A stretch of DNA of 13,530 nt from an uncultured Collinsella sp. (GTDB taxonomy: Bacteria > Actinomycetota > Coriobacteriia > Coriobacteriales > Coriobacteriaceae): the NCBI GenBank assembly GCA_900545665.1, contig UQZU01000043.1:1-13530 (forward strand), written 5' to 3'. Position numbers and translations under genes: made by a program. Positions 1 through 6,478 of this stretch are shown here, piece after piece. The notes under the pieces are model-generated. The model did not search any database, was not told where the DNA came from, and saw nothing but the letters and a program-made list of their open reading frames with translations. Positions within the stretch are counted from its first letter, which is position 1, and each line of letters opens with the position of its first letter.

Positions 1-54
1 ACTGCGGGAACGGCCTATCCGCTCAAAGTGTTCGGCTGAGATCGGAAATCAACC
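1..54. repeat. 54-bp dispersed repeat, copy A
   Basis: Starts ACTGCGGGAACGGCCT and ends GAAATCAACC. It differs from copy B at two bases (positions 17 and 27 of the unit) and from copy C at the same two positions. It may extend left of the window. Every copy contains GTTCGGCTGAGATCGG. No gene is visible around it; the open frames that cross it are by-products of the repeat. Its function is unknown. Confidence 0.85.
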
Positions 55-112
55 GACACGAATCTGACCCATCGAAACACATCTCCACCGTTCCTTCAAC
101 TGGGAAAATGCC

Positions 113-143
113 GTCCCCGGGGCCTGAGAAGGGCCCCGGGGAC
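113..143. other. Perfect 12-bp GC-rich stem-loop between repeat copies A and B
   Basis: GTCCCCGGGGCC (113-124) is followed by a 7-base loop and its exact reverse complement (132-143). Neither strand has a convincing T-tract after it, so a standard intrinsic terminator is not supported. It lies in the gene-free stretch 1-286, immediately before a GTTCGACTGA that precedes copy B. It may be part of a larger composite repeat. The rest of 55-112 shows nothing recognisable. Confidence 0.7.
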
Positions 144-152
144 GTTCGACTG

Positions 153-206
153 ACTGCGGGAACGGCCTTTCCGCTCAATGTGTTCGGCTGAGATCGGAAA
201 TCAACC
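153..206. repeat. 54-bp dispersed repeat, copy B
   Basis: It matches copy C at 53 of 54 positions and copy A at 52 of 54. GTTCGACTGA (144-153) overlaps its first base, and the near-identical GTTCGGCTGA recurs 38 bases later inside the unit. Copy C shows the same 38-base spacing, so the true unit probably starts about nine bases further left. It is the left boundary of the ABC transporter segment. Confidence 0.9.
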
Positions 207-207
207 A

Positions 208-226
208 AACTGAACTAGGTTCAGTT
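208..226. repeat. 19-bp palindrome next to repeat copy B
   Basis: AACTGAACTAGGTTCAGTT is a perfect inverted repeat with a 3-base centre. Flanking AACCA (203-207) and TGGTT (231-235) can extend the stem after a 4-base bulge on one side. It lies between the repeat and the operon terminator. It could be an operator, a recombination core or a back-up terminator; the sequence does not decide. Confidence 0.6.
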
Positions 227-235
227 GACATGGTT

Positions 236-271
236 AAAAACGAGGGGCGACGCTTTTGCGTCACCCCTCGT
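236..271 (-). terminator. Intrinsic terminator of the minus-strand ABC/secreted-protein operon
   Basis: Read on the minus strand, ACGAGGGG-T-GACGC, loop AAAA, then GCGTC-G-CCCCTCGT is followed by TTTTT (the A-run at 236-240 on the plus strand). The stem has 13 pairs with one internal mismatch. It begins about 15 bases after the stop codon of the small secreted protein gene, so it closes this transcription unit. Confidence 0.9.
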
Positions 272-286
272 CCCGGCCGGGTTGCT

Positions 287-631
287 TTAGTTGTACACAC
301 GGTAGTTACACTTGAACTGGGTTATGTGTCCATAGCTGGAGCGGTACCAACCCGATGTATAGCTGATTACTTTTGCGCCTAGATATTCGTATCTCTTGTT
401 GTAGCGAAGCTCACGGTAGGTCGTGTCGTACTCTGCTACGTAAAACGCGTCTCCAGAGAAGGCTTTGTACCGGTCCTTAACCGTCGAAGCCATGTACGCG
501 GGTTCGACATCGCCTTTCTCCCCGTTGAGCGCATAGACGGGTGCCGCGATTCCGCATAAAGCCGTTGCCACGAGGATGGCGTAGACAGCCATGCGCGACG
601 CATTGGTCTTCAGCTGTTCAAACAGTTTCAT
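287..631 (-). CDS. Small secreted tyrosine-rich protein of unknown function (possible exported peptide)
   Basis: The product has 114 residues and I recognise no family. The N-terminus is a classical Sec signal: a charged n-region (MKLFEQLKTNASR), a hydrophobic core at about 14-31, and a likely signal peptidase I site after PVYA (residue 34). The mature part is about 80 residues with 13 tyrosines, many lysines and arginines, and a single cysteine (residue 108 of the precursor) near the C-terminus. ATG at 631 is preferred over GTG at 640 because the ribosome site AGGGAGGT lies at normal distance from the ATG and overlaps the GTG. The ribosome site lies in the last codons of the upstream permease-ATPase gene, so the two genes are likely translationally coupled. 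A strong terminator follows. The position, last in an ABC exporter operon, suggests a secreted effector, bacteriocin-like protein or surface peptide handled by that transporter; this is inference. Typical lactococcin-972 or lantibiotic motifs are not evident, and there is no lipobox. Confidence 0.8.
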   Translation of the reverse strand: MKLFEQLKTNASRMAVYAILVATALCGIAAPVYALNGEKGDVEPAYMASTVKDRYKAFSGDAFYVAEYDTTYRELRYNKRYEYLGAKVISYTSGWYRSSYGHITQFKCNYRVYN

Positions 632-632
632 G

Positions 633-2447
633 TCATTCACCTCCCTCGTATGTATCGAGGTATTCCTGCTTGAGCGTCTGCGAGGACGACTCGATCTTTT
701 CCACGAGCGTGCCGTCTTCGATGAAGTAGAACGAGTTGGTGAGGTCTGCCAGGTCGTCGAGCAGGTGGCTTGAGATGAGCACGCTGCGTCCCCGCGCCAC
801 CTCGCTGCGCATCGCGTCGCAGGAGGTTTTCCGCTTTCCCGGATCGAGGCCGTTCAGCGGTTCATCGAGGATGAGGTACGGGCAATCGGTCGATATCGCC
901 ATGGCAAGCTTTACCTGCTGCTTCATTCCTGTCGAGAGTTTACGGGTCGGCTTGTCGAGATATGGGGAGATTCCGAGGGAGTCGCAGAGCGAGTCGATGT
1001 CGGCGGCCGATTTCCACGCCTCCCTAACGAAAGAGAGGTGCTCGATGGCCGATAGCGTGGGGTAGAGATCCGCGCTGCCCGAAGAGCTCAGGTAGACGAG
1101 TTCTGCGAATTCGGCTGATCGGCGTTGGCAGATTCCGTCTGCCGCCAGGCTTCCCGAGCGGATGCGGGTGGGAAATTGGCCCGATAGCGCTTCAAGAAGG
1201 GTGGTTTTCCCCGAGCCGTTGGGGGCAACGAGGCCCGCCGCCGTCCCCGGGCCCAGGAAAAGCGATCCGATTGAAAGTACCGTCGTGCTCCCGTATCCCA
1301 CGCTCGCGTCCAGAAGCTCGAGCCCATGGTGCTTTTTAGCGGGTCCAGCCTGTTTGGGCGAACGTGCCGCAACGGCGCCGACCGCAAAAAGGACCGCGAC
1401 GTATGCCAGGGCCACGGCAAGCATCGATGCGCTGCCTGAACCGGAGCCAATGAATTCTGTCGGGAAGCATCCCACGTAGCCCGTGGCCTCGATAGGCGAG
1501 AACACGGCCAGCGGCAGGAGCCCGAGCACGGCATTATGCCCCAGTGCCGAATCGGACAATAACGGGAATGCCGGGGCCGCGACAAGCAGCGCGGAGGTAA
1601 GGGGGCCCGCGAGGACGCGCCTCGTTGCGGTCGATAGGACGGCGGAGCAAACGGATATCAAGGTTCCGCCCGCAAGCAGCGCGAGAAGCAGGGCTGTGAA
1701 GACGTCTCCCGCGGTCGTGGTGGTAAGCGCGCCGTCATGGAAGAAGGCGATCGGGTACCCAATTTGCCCGAAGCCGTTTAGGGCCGAGGCGTAAATGCCC
1801 CCGGGTGCGAGGCCGGCGAGGAGCATCGCGGTCCCCGCGCCAATTATCGAAAACACGGTTTGGATAAGGCGCCGGAATTTGGGCACGGGCGCCTTCGCCG
1901 CCAGGGTCCCGGGCCTTGTGGCGCCGAGCACGAGTATCGACGAGAGAAGGAAGGGGATGAAGGGAAGGAAAGACGGCGCCGTGGCAATGGCGTAAGGCAG
2001 GAAGGAAAGGAATGGCAGGTCGTTTGCGGAGGCCGGGATATCCGTGATGCCGGAGCTGCTCAGGGCACGGCAATACGCGAGGTCTGCGTCATTGGTCTCT
2101 CGGTCTCCCACGATGGACCCGGATTGGAAGCCTTCGCCCATGAGCGCGTAGTAGCTCTCGGCAGAATCGAGAAAGGCGGCGTCGGTTTGAGCGGCGAGGG
2201 CGGCGTTCGCGTATCTTGCAAGCTCCGCGTCATTTTGCTGCTCTGGAGATAGGTCTGTGCCGCTGGCCTGGGGCGCGCGCGTATTGAATGCGTCGACAAA
2301 GCTCTGCATGCCCTGTTTCATAAAGAAGGGCCCGTAGATGGGTGAATTGAACGCAATGGGGATGGAGAAGGCTGCGGCAAGAACGAGCGTAGAGATCCAT
2401 GCGGCCCTGTCTCTTAGGATTAGTTTGAGAAGAAGTCGACAGCACAT
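633..2447 (-). CDS. ABC exporter: permease fused to ATPase domain
   Basis: The product has 604 residues in two parts. Residues 1-360 are a membrane permease: TM1 at about 15-35, an extracytoplasmic segment of about 100 residues (40-143), then several helices from about 146 to 360. Residues 375-600 are an ABC ATPase: Walker A APNGSGKTT (408-416), signature LSTGM in place of LSGGQ (504-508), Walker B YLILDEP (524-530), and switch His561. The usual Q-loop glutamine is missing; the region reads SSSGSADLYP. The permease part carries NGFGQIGYP (224-232), which recurs in the two modules of the upstream permease gene, so the three are homologous. The start ATG has a weak site (TAGGTG). A 153-base gap separates it from the ATPase gene upstream, so it may have its own promoter. 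Substrate is unknown; a peptide is plausible given the secreted protein gene that follows with overlap. Confidence 0.88.
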   Translation of the reverse strand: MCCRLLLKLILRDRAAWISTLVLAAAFSIPIAFNSPIYGPFFMKQGMQSFVDAFNTRAPQASGTDLSPEQQNDAELARYANAALAAQTDAAFLDSAESYYALMGEGFQSGSIVGDRETNDADLAYCRALSSSGITDIPASANDLPFLSFLPYAIATAPSFLPFIPFLLSSILVLGATRPGTLAAKAPVPKFRRLIQTVFSIIGAGTAMLLAGLAPGGIYASALNGFGQIGYPIAFFHDGALTTTTAGDVFTALLLALLAGGTLISVCSAVLSTATRRVLAGPLTSALLVAAPAFPLLSDSALGHNAVLGLLPLAVFSPIEATGYVGCFPTEFIGSGSGSASMLAVALAYVAVLFAVGAVAARSPKQAGPAKKHHGLELLDASVGYGSTTVLSIGSLFLGPGTAAGLVAPNGSGKTTLLEALSGQFPTRIRSGSLAADGICQRRSAEFAELVYLSSSGSADLYPTLSAIEHLSFVREAWKSAADIDSLCDSLGISPYLDKPTRKLSTGMKQQVKLAMAISTDCPYLILDEPLNGLDPGKRKTSCDAMRSEVARGRSVLISSHLLDDLADLTNSFYFIEDGTLVEKIESSSQTLKQEYLDTYEGGE

Positions 2448-2600
2448 TTAGAAGCACCTACATTTCTCAAAGCATCGTTAGATTAATAATGACAGCCCGA
2501 ATGAAGATGCGTGCGACGGGGGCGAGGCGAATGGCTGAGCGGTATCGATACGCTGGTTCAACGGTATTATATTGACCACATAGATTTTTAACTTGCATTT
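2448..2600 (-). promoter_or_regulatory. Intergenic gap with candidate promoter for the permease-ATPase gene
   Basis: On the minus strand a perfect TATAAT (plus-strand 2566-2571) is present, but no good -35 box is seen at 16-18 bases, so the promoter call is weak. GTATCGATAC (2542-2551) is a 10-bp palindrome just downstream of that box, flanked by AGC and GCT, and could bind a regulator. No open frame in the gap looks real. Confidence 0.35.
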
Positions 2601-3341
2601 CTACCCGCCCTTTTCGTAGAGTCGCCGATACGTGCTTAGCGCACCCTCGGCGCGTCCGGCAGGCTTTGCGAAATGGGATCCAGGAGACTTCGGCGCAGCA
2701 TCATCTTGCGGAATGCTTCTAATGAGCCTCCCATCCTTCAAAAACAGAATCTCATCGCACAGCCTATCGACCGAATCCAAGATGTGGGATGACATGATGA
2801 TGCACGTACCAGAATCGGCCAGCTTCCTGAGAATCTCGGAATGCAAGTCCACCCTGCTGGGGTCGAGCGCGTTCATGGGCTCATCTAATAGAAGGTACCG
2901 CGCGCCCGTCGCATACGCAATCGCCAGGGTAAGCTGCTGCTTCATGCCCTGGCTCAGAGTGCGGATCCTCATCTTCGCGAACTCGCCTATCTGCGTTTGT
3001 TCCACTATCTCTTCGATATCGCGAGCATGCGGCCACATATCGCAAACCATCTTGAGGTGATCTTCCGCACGCAATCCGGGATACAGCAGCGTCCCCTCAC
3101 CAGGTGCATAGAAGATCATAGAACGGACCTCTCTCGCACCCGTACCCTGCACCTCATCCAGAACGATGCTCCCGTCCACGCGAGGACCCGGCAAACCTGC
3201 CATCGCACGCAGCAACGTCGTCTTTCCATGCCCGTTCGGAGCGACGAGACCGTAGACCGTACCCGGGGCAAACTCAGCGTTCACCGAATCTACGAGCACC
3301 TTCTTTCCATAAGAGATCGTCAGCGTTTGAAGGTCAATCAT
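2601..3341 (-). CDS. ABC transporter ATP-binding protein, peptide export/immunity type
   Basis: The product is a 246-residue stand-alone nucleotide-binding subunit. Visible motifs are Walker A APNGHGKTT (34-42), signature LSQGM (129-133), Walker B YLLLDEP (149-155), D-loop ALD, and switch His186. In place of the Q-loop glutamine, spacing to the following LYP puts Glu82 (APGEGTLLYP) at that position. This is the 'E-loop' variant described for lantibiotic-immunity LanF ATPases; the alignment is by eye. ATG at 3341 is chosen because GAAAGGGG ends 9 bases before it; the ATG at 3350 directly abuts this site and overlaps the permease stop codon as ATGA. The C-terminal tail (about 210-246) is poorly conserved. 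It is the third gene from the 5' end of the cluster and most likely powers the double permease encoded just upstream. Confidence 0.9.
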   Translation of the reverse strand: MIDLQTLTISYGKKVLVDSVNAEFAPGTVYGLVAPNGHGKTTLLRAMAGLPGPRVDGSIVLDEVQGTGAREVRSMIFYAPGEGTLLYPGLRAEDHLKMVCDMWPHARDIEEIVEQTQIGEFAKMRIRTLSQGMKQQLTLAIAYATGARYLLLDEPMNALDPSRVDLHSEILRKLADSGTCIIMSSHILDSVDRLCDEILFLKDGRLIRSIPQDDAAPKSPGSHFAKPAGRAEGALSTYRRLYEKGG

Positions 3342-3346
3342 CGAGA

Positions 3347-5200
3347 TCATCCCCTTTCGATCTTTGGAACACTCAGGCGCACCATCAACGGAGATACGGC
3401 GCCCAAGACCACCAGCAGAGCGCCCGATGCGCCGACGACCTCTCCAAAAGGCATCGCGTTCGTCCCTCGCCCAAGGAACCCAATCGTCCCCACCTGGGAA
3501 GCGGAATCAAACGAGGCGAATGGAGCCAGCAGCGCGACGCCCATGCCCACGCTTTCAACATGAGCGCTCAACGAACCCAACACCAAGAGAACCGCGCAAA
3601 CCATTCCGGTGACAACGGGGTTGCGGCTAATCGCTGCTGTCAACGCAGCGACGACGGAAATCACGCCGTATGCCATGACCAGCAAAGGAATACTGCACAA
3701 CACCGCCTCCCCCACCGTGGACGTTGTCGAAGCTCCCGCCCGAATGAGAGCGACGGGATACTCCGATCCACCCGCACCGTTCTTAATCACGGACACAACG
3801 ACAGCGGGAACCATCGACACCAAAAGCAGCACCAAGCCAAGCAGGAGAGCCAGCGCAACAGCCGTCAGAAAACGCACATGCGCTGTTGCGGGGATCTGGA
3901 GAACCAGAAGGGAACGACACTGCAGGTGGGTGCACGCGAGCGATGTGACAACCACGGGCAACAGCAAAAATAAGGAGGGAAGCGCTGCCTGGAGATACGA
4001 AAGGAGGATTAATGGGGGCATCTTCGTACTTAACTCGTAAACCTTGGGGTCCGGCAAGCTCGCGATCGACTCAAGCAGAAGGGCGCGCGCCTCCGCACGA
4101 GAAGGAGTCTCCGGCTCGATTCCGATCGATTGCAGGAGAGTCGCATCTGCCGCGCCCAGCTCACCTCGAGCGCGCTCGTACGTCGCAAGGCTTCGAAACC
4201 CCTCCGCAGGCATAGGCGCGTACACGAAACCCGAAAGAGCATCCCGCATGTCTTCCAGGGCCGCTTTGCCCTCGACGTCCATATTCGCAGCGTTCTGCTC
4301 TAGATACCGATCTATTGAACGGAGCTCCCCATCCCTATACCGAACAGCGGAAACGTTATCAGCGTCAGGAAACATCTCGACCAGAGCCGGGGCCAGCATC
4401 GTCGTCGACATTGCAATCGCGCATACGGCGAGGGTAGGAGAACGCAGGAGCAGTTTCCCCATCGTTCTTACGTATGCAACGGCGGAGGCACAAGCGCTCG
4501 AACGAGTTGCCGTTCTCGATGCAGTGAAGGAACCTCTCTCAAGACAAATCGGGGATATCGGGCACGCGCAGCCGCTCTTTCCAGCAACGCAAAGCAGGCT
4601 AATTGCCAGCACCTCGATCCCGATTGCGCATACGAGGGCAATCGCACCACGCTCGAAGCAAAGTCCAGGCAGATTCACTATCTGCGTTGTCGGGTACGGG
4701 CTATAGGCGCCGACGGTCAACTCAGTGTTCGCATACGTAAGGGGATTCAACAGGGCGAACTCACGTAAAGCGATGGATCTTCCGTAATACCCGGGAACCA
4801 TCGTCACCCCCATCAGGGCACATACGAACACGATTCCAAGCGTAGGGTTATTGGCAATCTTCACGGCAAGGTGAACGACAAGCGAGATGAACGCTGCCAC
4901 CAAGAATTGCAAGATGGCCGTCTGCGCGAACACCAGCCAAGCCGGTTTGATAACCGGAGTCGCATATTGAATGTAGCCTATCGGATAGAACGGCGAGCCC
5001 GGGCCATTCTTCACAAGCGCGGCGATTATCCCTGGAAGATTGATGGCGAGGACGGCAAGCATTGCAAAAACACTCGCCCATACGCTCGATGCAACAAGTC
5101 TACCCAGCTCGCCCATCGGTGCCTGGATGATGAGCTTTTCACGTTTGTTAAGACGCGCGGCAAGGAACGAGACGGCAACGGCCGTTGCGACCCATAGCAA
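3347..5200 (-). CDS. Tandem ABC permease: rest of module 1 fused to complete module 2
   Basis: If translation starts at the TTG at 5200 the product has 617 residues. Residues 1-207 are TM helices 2 to the last of a first permease module, with KNGPGSPFYP at 64-73. A cysteine-containing linker (about 208-245) joins it to a full second module: TM at about 255-275, an extracytoplasmic domain at about 276-390, then helices at 400-610, with KNGAGGSEYP at 473-482. The two motifs, and a third in the permease-ATPase gene, show internal duplication. The frame continues without shift from the preceding TAG at 5201-5203, and the residues after the TAG form the expected TM2, so the ancestral protein was a single chain of about 740 residues. 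GAAGGAG lies just before the TAG, 3 bases from the TTG, so a restart is possible. The stop overlaps the upstream ATG of the ATPase gene. It is an ABC-2-like export permease; substrate unknown. Confidence 0.8.
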   Translation of the reverse strand: MLWVATAVAVSFLAARLNKREKLIIQAPMGELGRLVASSVWASVFAMLAVLAINLPGIIAALVKNGPGSPFYPIGYIQYATPVIKPAWLVFAQTAILQFLVAAFISLVVHLAVKIANNPTLGIVFVCALMGVTMVPGYYGRSIALREFALLNPLTYANTELTVGAYSPYPTTQIVNLPGLCFERGAIALVCAIGIEVLAISLLCVAGKSGCACPISPICLERGSFTASRTATRSSACASAVAYVRTMGKLLLRSPTLAVCAIAMSTTMLAPALVEMFPDADNVSAVRYRDGELRSIDRYLEQNAANMDVEGKAALEDMRDALSGFVYAPMPAEGFRSLATYERARGELGAADATLLQSIGIEPETPSRAEARALLLESIASLPDPKVYELSTKMPPLILLSYLQAALPSLFLLLPVVVTSLACTHLQCRSLLVLQIPATAHVRFLTAVALALLLGLVLLLVSMVPAVVVSVIKNGAGGSEYPVALIRAGASTTSTVGEAVLCSIPLLVMAYGVISVVAALTAAISRNPVVTGMVCAVLLVLGSLSAHVESVGMGVALLAPFASFDSASQVGTIGFLGRGTNAMPFGEVVGASGALLVVLGAVSPLMVRLSVPKIERG

Positions 5201-5569
5201 CTACTCCTTCGATCCGTCATAATAGGTGTACTCTCCATCCGATATCTGCAGAAACGGAAGTAGGGGAGAGAGCGGTGCCAAGATAAGACGTCCCGCGGCA
5301 AGAGGGTACAGAAGCGCGGGCATGCTTGATGAAGAGGTATAGACACCGTCCTCCCCCGCATTCACAAGCGCATCCGCATAGGATGCTGACAATTCCTGCT
5401 CAACACGGGTTATTCCCGACTCGAGGTATTCGACCCGTCCGTCGATGCCAGCCGCGCTCCTGAAGACGGGCAGAGCACAAAGAACCATCAACGCAACAAC
5501 GACAACACAGAGCGACCTGGAGGAGAGAAGCGACCTAAAGATCGCCTTCGAGATTTTGAGCATATTCAT
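5201..5569 (-). pseudogene. N-terminal piece of the tandem ABC permease (split by in-frame TAG)
   Basis: The product has 122 residues from the ATG at 5569, or 128 from the ATG at 5587. The former is preferred because AAGG lies 6 bases upstream, whereas nothing resembling a ribosome site precedes 5587. It has one membrane helix (about 20-36) followed by an extracytoplasmic segment, and it ends at TAG exactly where TM2 should begin when compared with the other two permease modules. The next codon continues the homologous protein in the same frame. Three readings are possible: a nonsense mutation inactivating the first module, a working split gene with restart at TTG 5200, or amber read-through. 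Promoter-proximal position and intact downstream genes favour a recent event or a functional split. The label pseudogene is provisional. Confidence 0.6.
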
Positions 5570-5602
5570 CGCCAACCTTAACCTCATCCAGTCGGAACAG
5601 AG

Positions 5603-5625
5603 GGGCCGAACAAAATGCTCGGCCC
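5603..5625 (-). other. Stem-loop in the leader of the ABC operon
   Basis: GGGCCGA (5603-5609) pairs with TCGGCCC (5619-5625) over a 9-base loop. It lies 16 bases upstream of the first possible start codon of the minus-strand operon and would be in its 5' leader. On the plus strand it is followed by TTATTACTT, so it could instead stop stray plus-strand transcription. There is no T-tract on the minus strand. Confidence 0.5.
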
Positions 5626-5632
5626 TTATTAC

Positions 5633-5661
5633 TTGCCGGCAAAGTCAATTTAACATAAACT
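5633..5661 (+). promoter_or_regulatory. Candidate promoter of the DUF2975-XRE unit
   Basis: TTGCCG (5633-5638), a 17-base spacer, and TAAACT (5656-5661) form a moderate sigma-70-like promoter reading towards the gene at 5705. On the opposite strand a weaker pair (TTAAAT, 16 bases, TAATAA at plus-strand 5626-5631) could serve the ABC operon. The two units share this region. Confidence 0.4.
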
Positions 5662-5667
5662 GTTAAA
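5649..5667. promoter_or_regulatory. Palindromic operator candidate between divergent units
   Basis: TTTAACATAAACTGTTAAA is a perfect 7-bp inverted repeat with a 5-base centre. It overlaps the proposed plus-strand -10 box and the upstream part of the minus-strand promoter region. Small XRE regulators bind dyads of this kind, and the YozG-like gene at 6227 lies in the plus-strand unit, so autoregulation plus control of the ABC operon is a reasonable inference. Confidence 0.5.
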
Positions 5668-5704
5668 AAATAACCTGAGTTTTTTAAATTCTTCGGAGGT
5701 TATT

Positions 5705-6217
5705 ATGAGTTCCGACAATCGCACTCCCCGGCTTCATTCCTTCCGCATCGCATGTGCGATAGCCTCTGCGACCCTTTGCGCCACCGCCATCGCACAAGTG
5801 GCGTTCTCCTTAAAGCCAGCAATCGAAGTGCTCGACAACCCTGTAATTGCAGACTCCCCCGCGTATCCAGCCCTTGCGATCTCGACATTGGTCCCTGCCG
5901 TCATCGGTATCGCTACGACCATCCTCAGCGCCGTTCTCGTGTGGACGACCAAGAGCGGAGACCCCTTCAAGAAAGGGTCTGCGACATGCTTGAAGGTGCT
6001 CGGCATTCTCTTCGTTGTTCAAGCTGCCACCAGCCTCTACGCCGGCTCACTCAAAACCTCCGTTTCGATGTTTGGCGGCGAGGGGGCCGTCGGCGCCCAA
6101 GAGATCGCTTCATCATTCGATTGGACCTCTCTGGTTCTCGGCATCGTCCTGTTCATGCTTTCCCAGCTCTTCTTGTACGCCCGAGAGCTGTACCTCGACT
6201 CCGACGAGATTGCGTAA
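5705..6217 (+). CDS. DUF2975-type four-helix membrane protein
   Basis: The product has 170 residues with four predicted membrane helices at about 13-34, 57-81, 95-113 and 140-158, short loops, and a conserved-looking GDPF (85-88) in the loop before helix 3. This layout, and a small YozG-like XRE gene 9 bases downstream, match DUF2975 proteins, which are regularly paired with such regulators; the molecular role of the family is not established. The start is well supported by GGAGG six bases before the ATG. The gene diverges from the ABC operon across a palindrome. Inference: it may sense membrane state or a peptide and modulate the repressor, analogous to membrane partners of other small XRE regulators. 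Confidence 0.75.
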   Translation: MSSDNRTPRLHSFRIACAIASATLCATAIAQVAFSLKPAIEVLDNPVIADSPAYPALAISTLVPAVIGIATTILSAVLVWTTKSGDPFKKGSATCLKVLGILFVVQAATSLYAGSLKTSVSMFGGEGAVGAQEIASSFDWTSLVLGIVLFMLSQLFLYARELYLDSDEIA

Positions 6218-6226
6218 GGAAACGCC

Positions 6227-6478
6227 ATGCCCGTAATTGTTCGCCTCGACAAGATCATGGCCGAGCGAAAGATTTCCTCGAACGAACTTGCCGAAAGGAT
6301 TGGAACCACGCCCGTGAACCTGTCCCGTATTAAAAAAGGGCATATTCGCGGCATTCGCTTCAACACACTCGAGCAGCTATGCCTCGCCCTTCGTTGCCAA
6401 CCCGGAGACCTTCTCGAAGTCATGAGCGAAGAGGATGCCCGAAAGGAGTTCGGACTCGATTGGTCCGCCGAGGATTAG
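6227..6478 (+). CDS. YozG-like XRE-family transcriptional regulator
   Basis: The product has 83 residues. A helix-turn-helix occupies about residues 17-38 (SSNELAERIGTTPVNLSRIK), followed by the TLEQLCLALRCQPGDLLE segment typical of short Cro/CI-like regulators of the YozG type. The start has AAGGAA about six bases upstream, and the preceding gene ends 9 bases before, so the two are co-transcribed. Family members are often about 65-75 residues; the extra C-terminal part (MSEEDARKEFGLDWSAED) may be natural or may reflect a junction. The TAG stop is followed at once, in the same frame, by integrase codons. Probable role: repressor of its own unit and perhaps of the divergent ABC operon, through the palindrome at 5649-5667. 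Confidence 0.88.
   Translation: MPVIVRLDKIMAERKISSNELAERIGTTPVNLSRIKKGHIRGIRFNTLEQLCLALRCQPGDLLEVMSEEDARKEFGLDWSAED

Noticed and set aside
23..208. Minus-strand open frame of 61 codons across repeat copies A and B
   Set aside because: It consists mostly of the repeat and the GC hairpin, and a similar peptide arises at copy C. No ribosome site and no family; treated as a by-product of the repeat.
287..631. Lipoprotein or lactococcin-972-type bacteriocin
   Set aside because: The cysteine in the signal region lacks a lipobox, and the mature part does not show the lactococcin-972 glycine/tryptophan pattern; a neutral call was kept.
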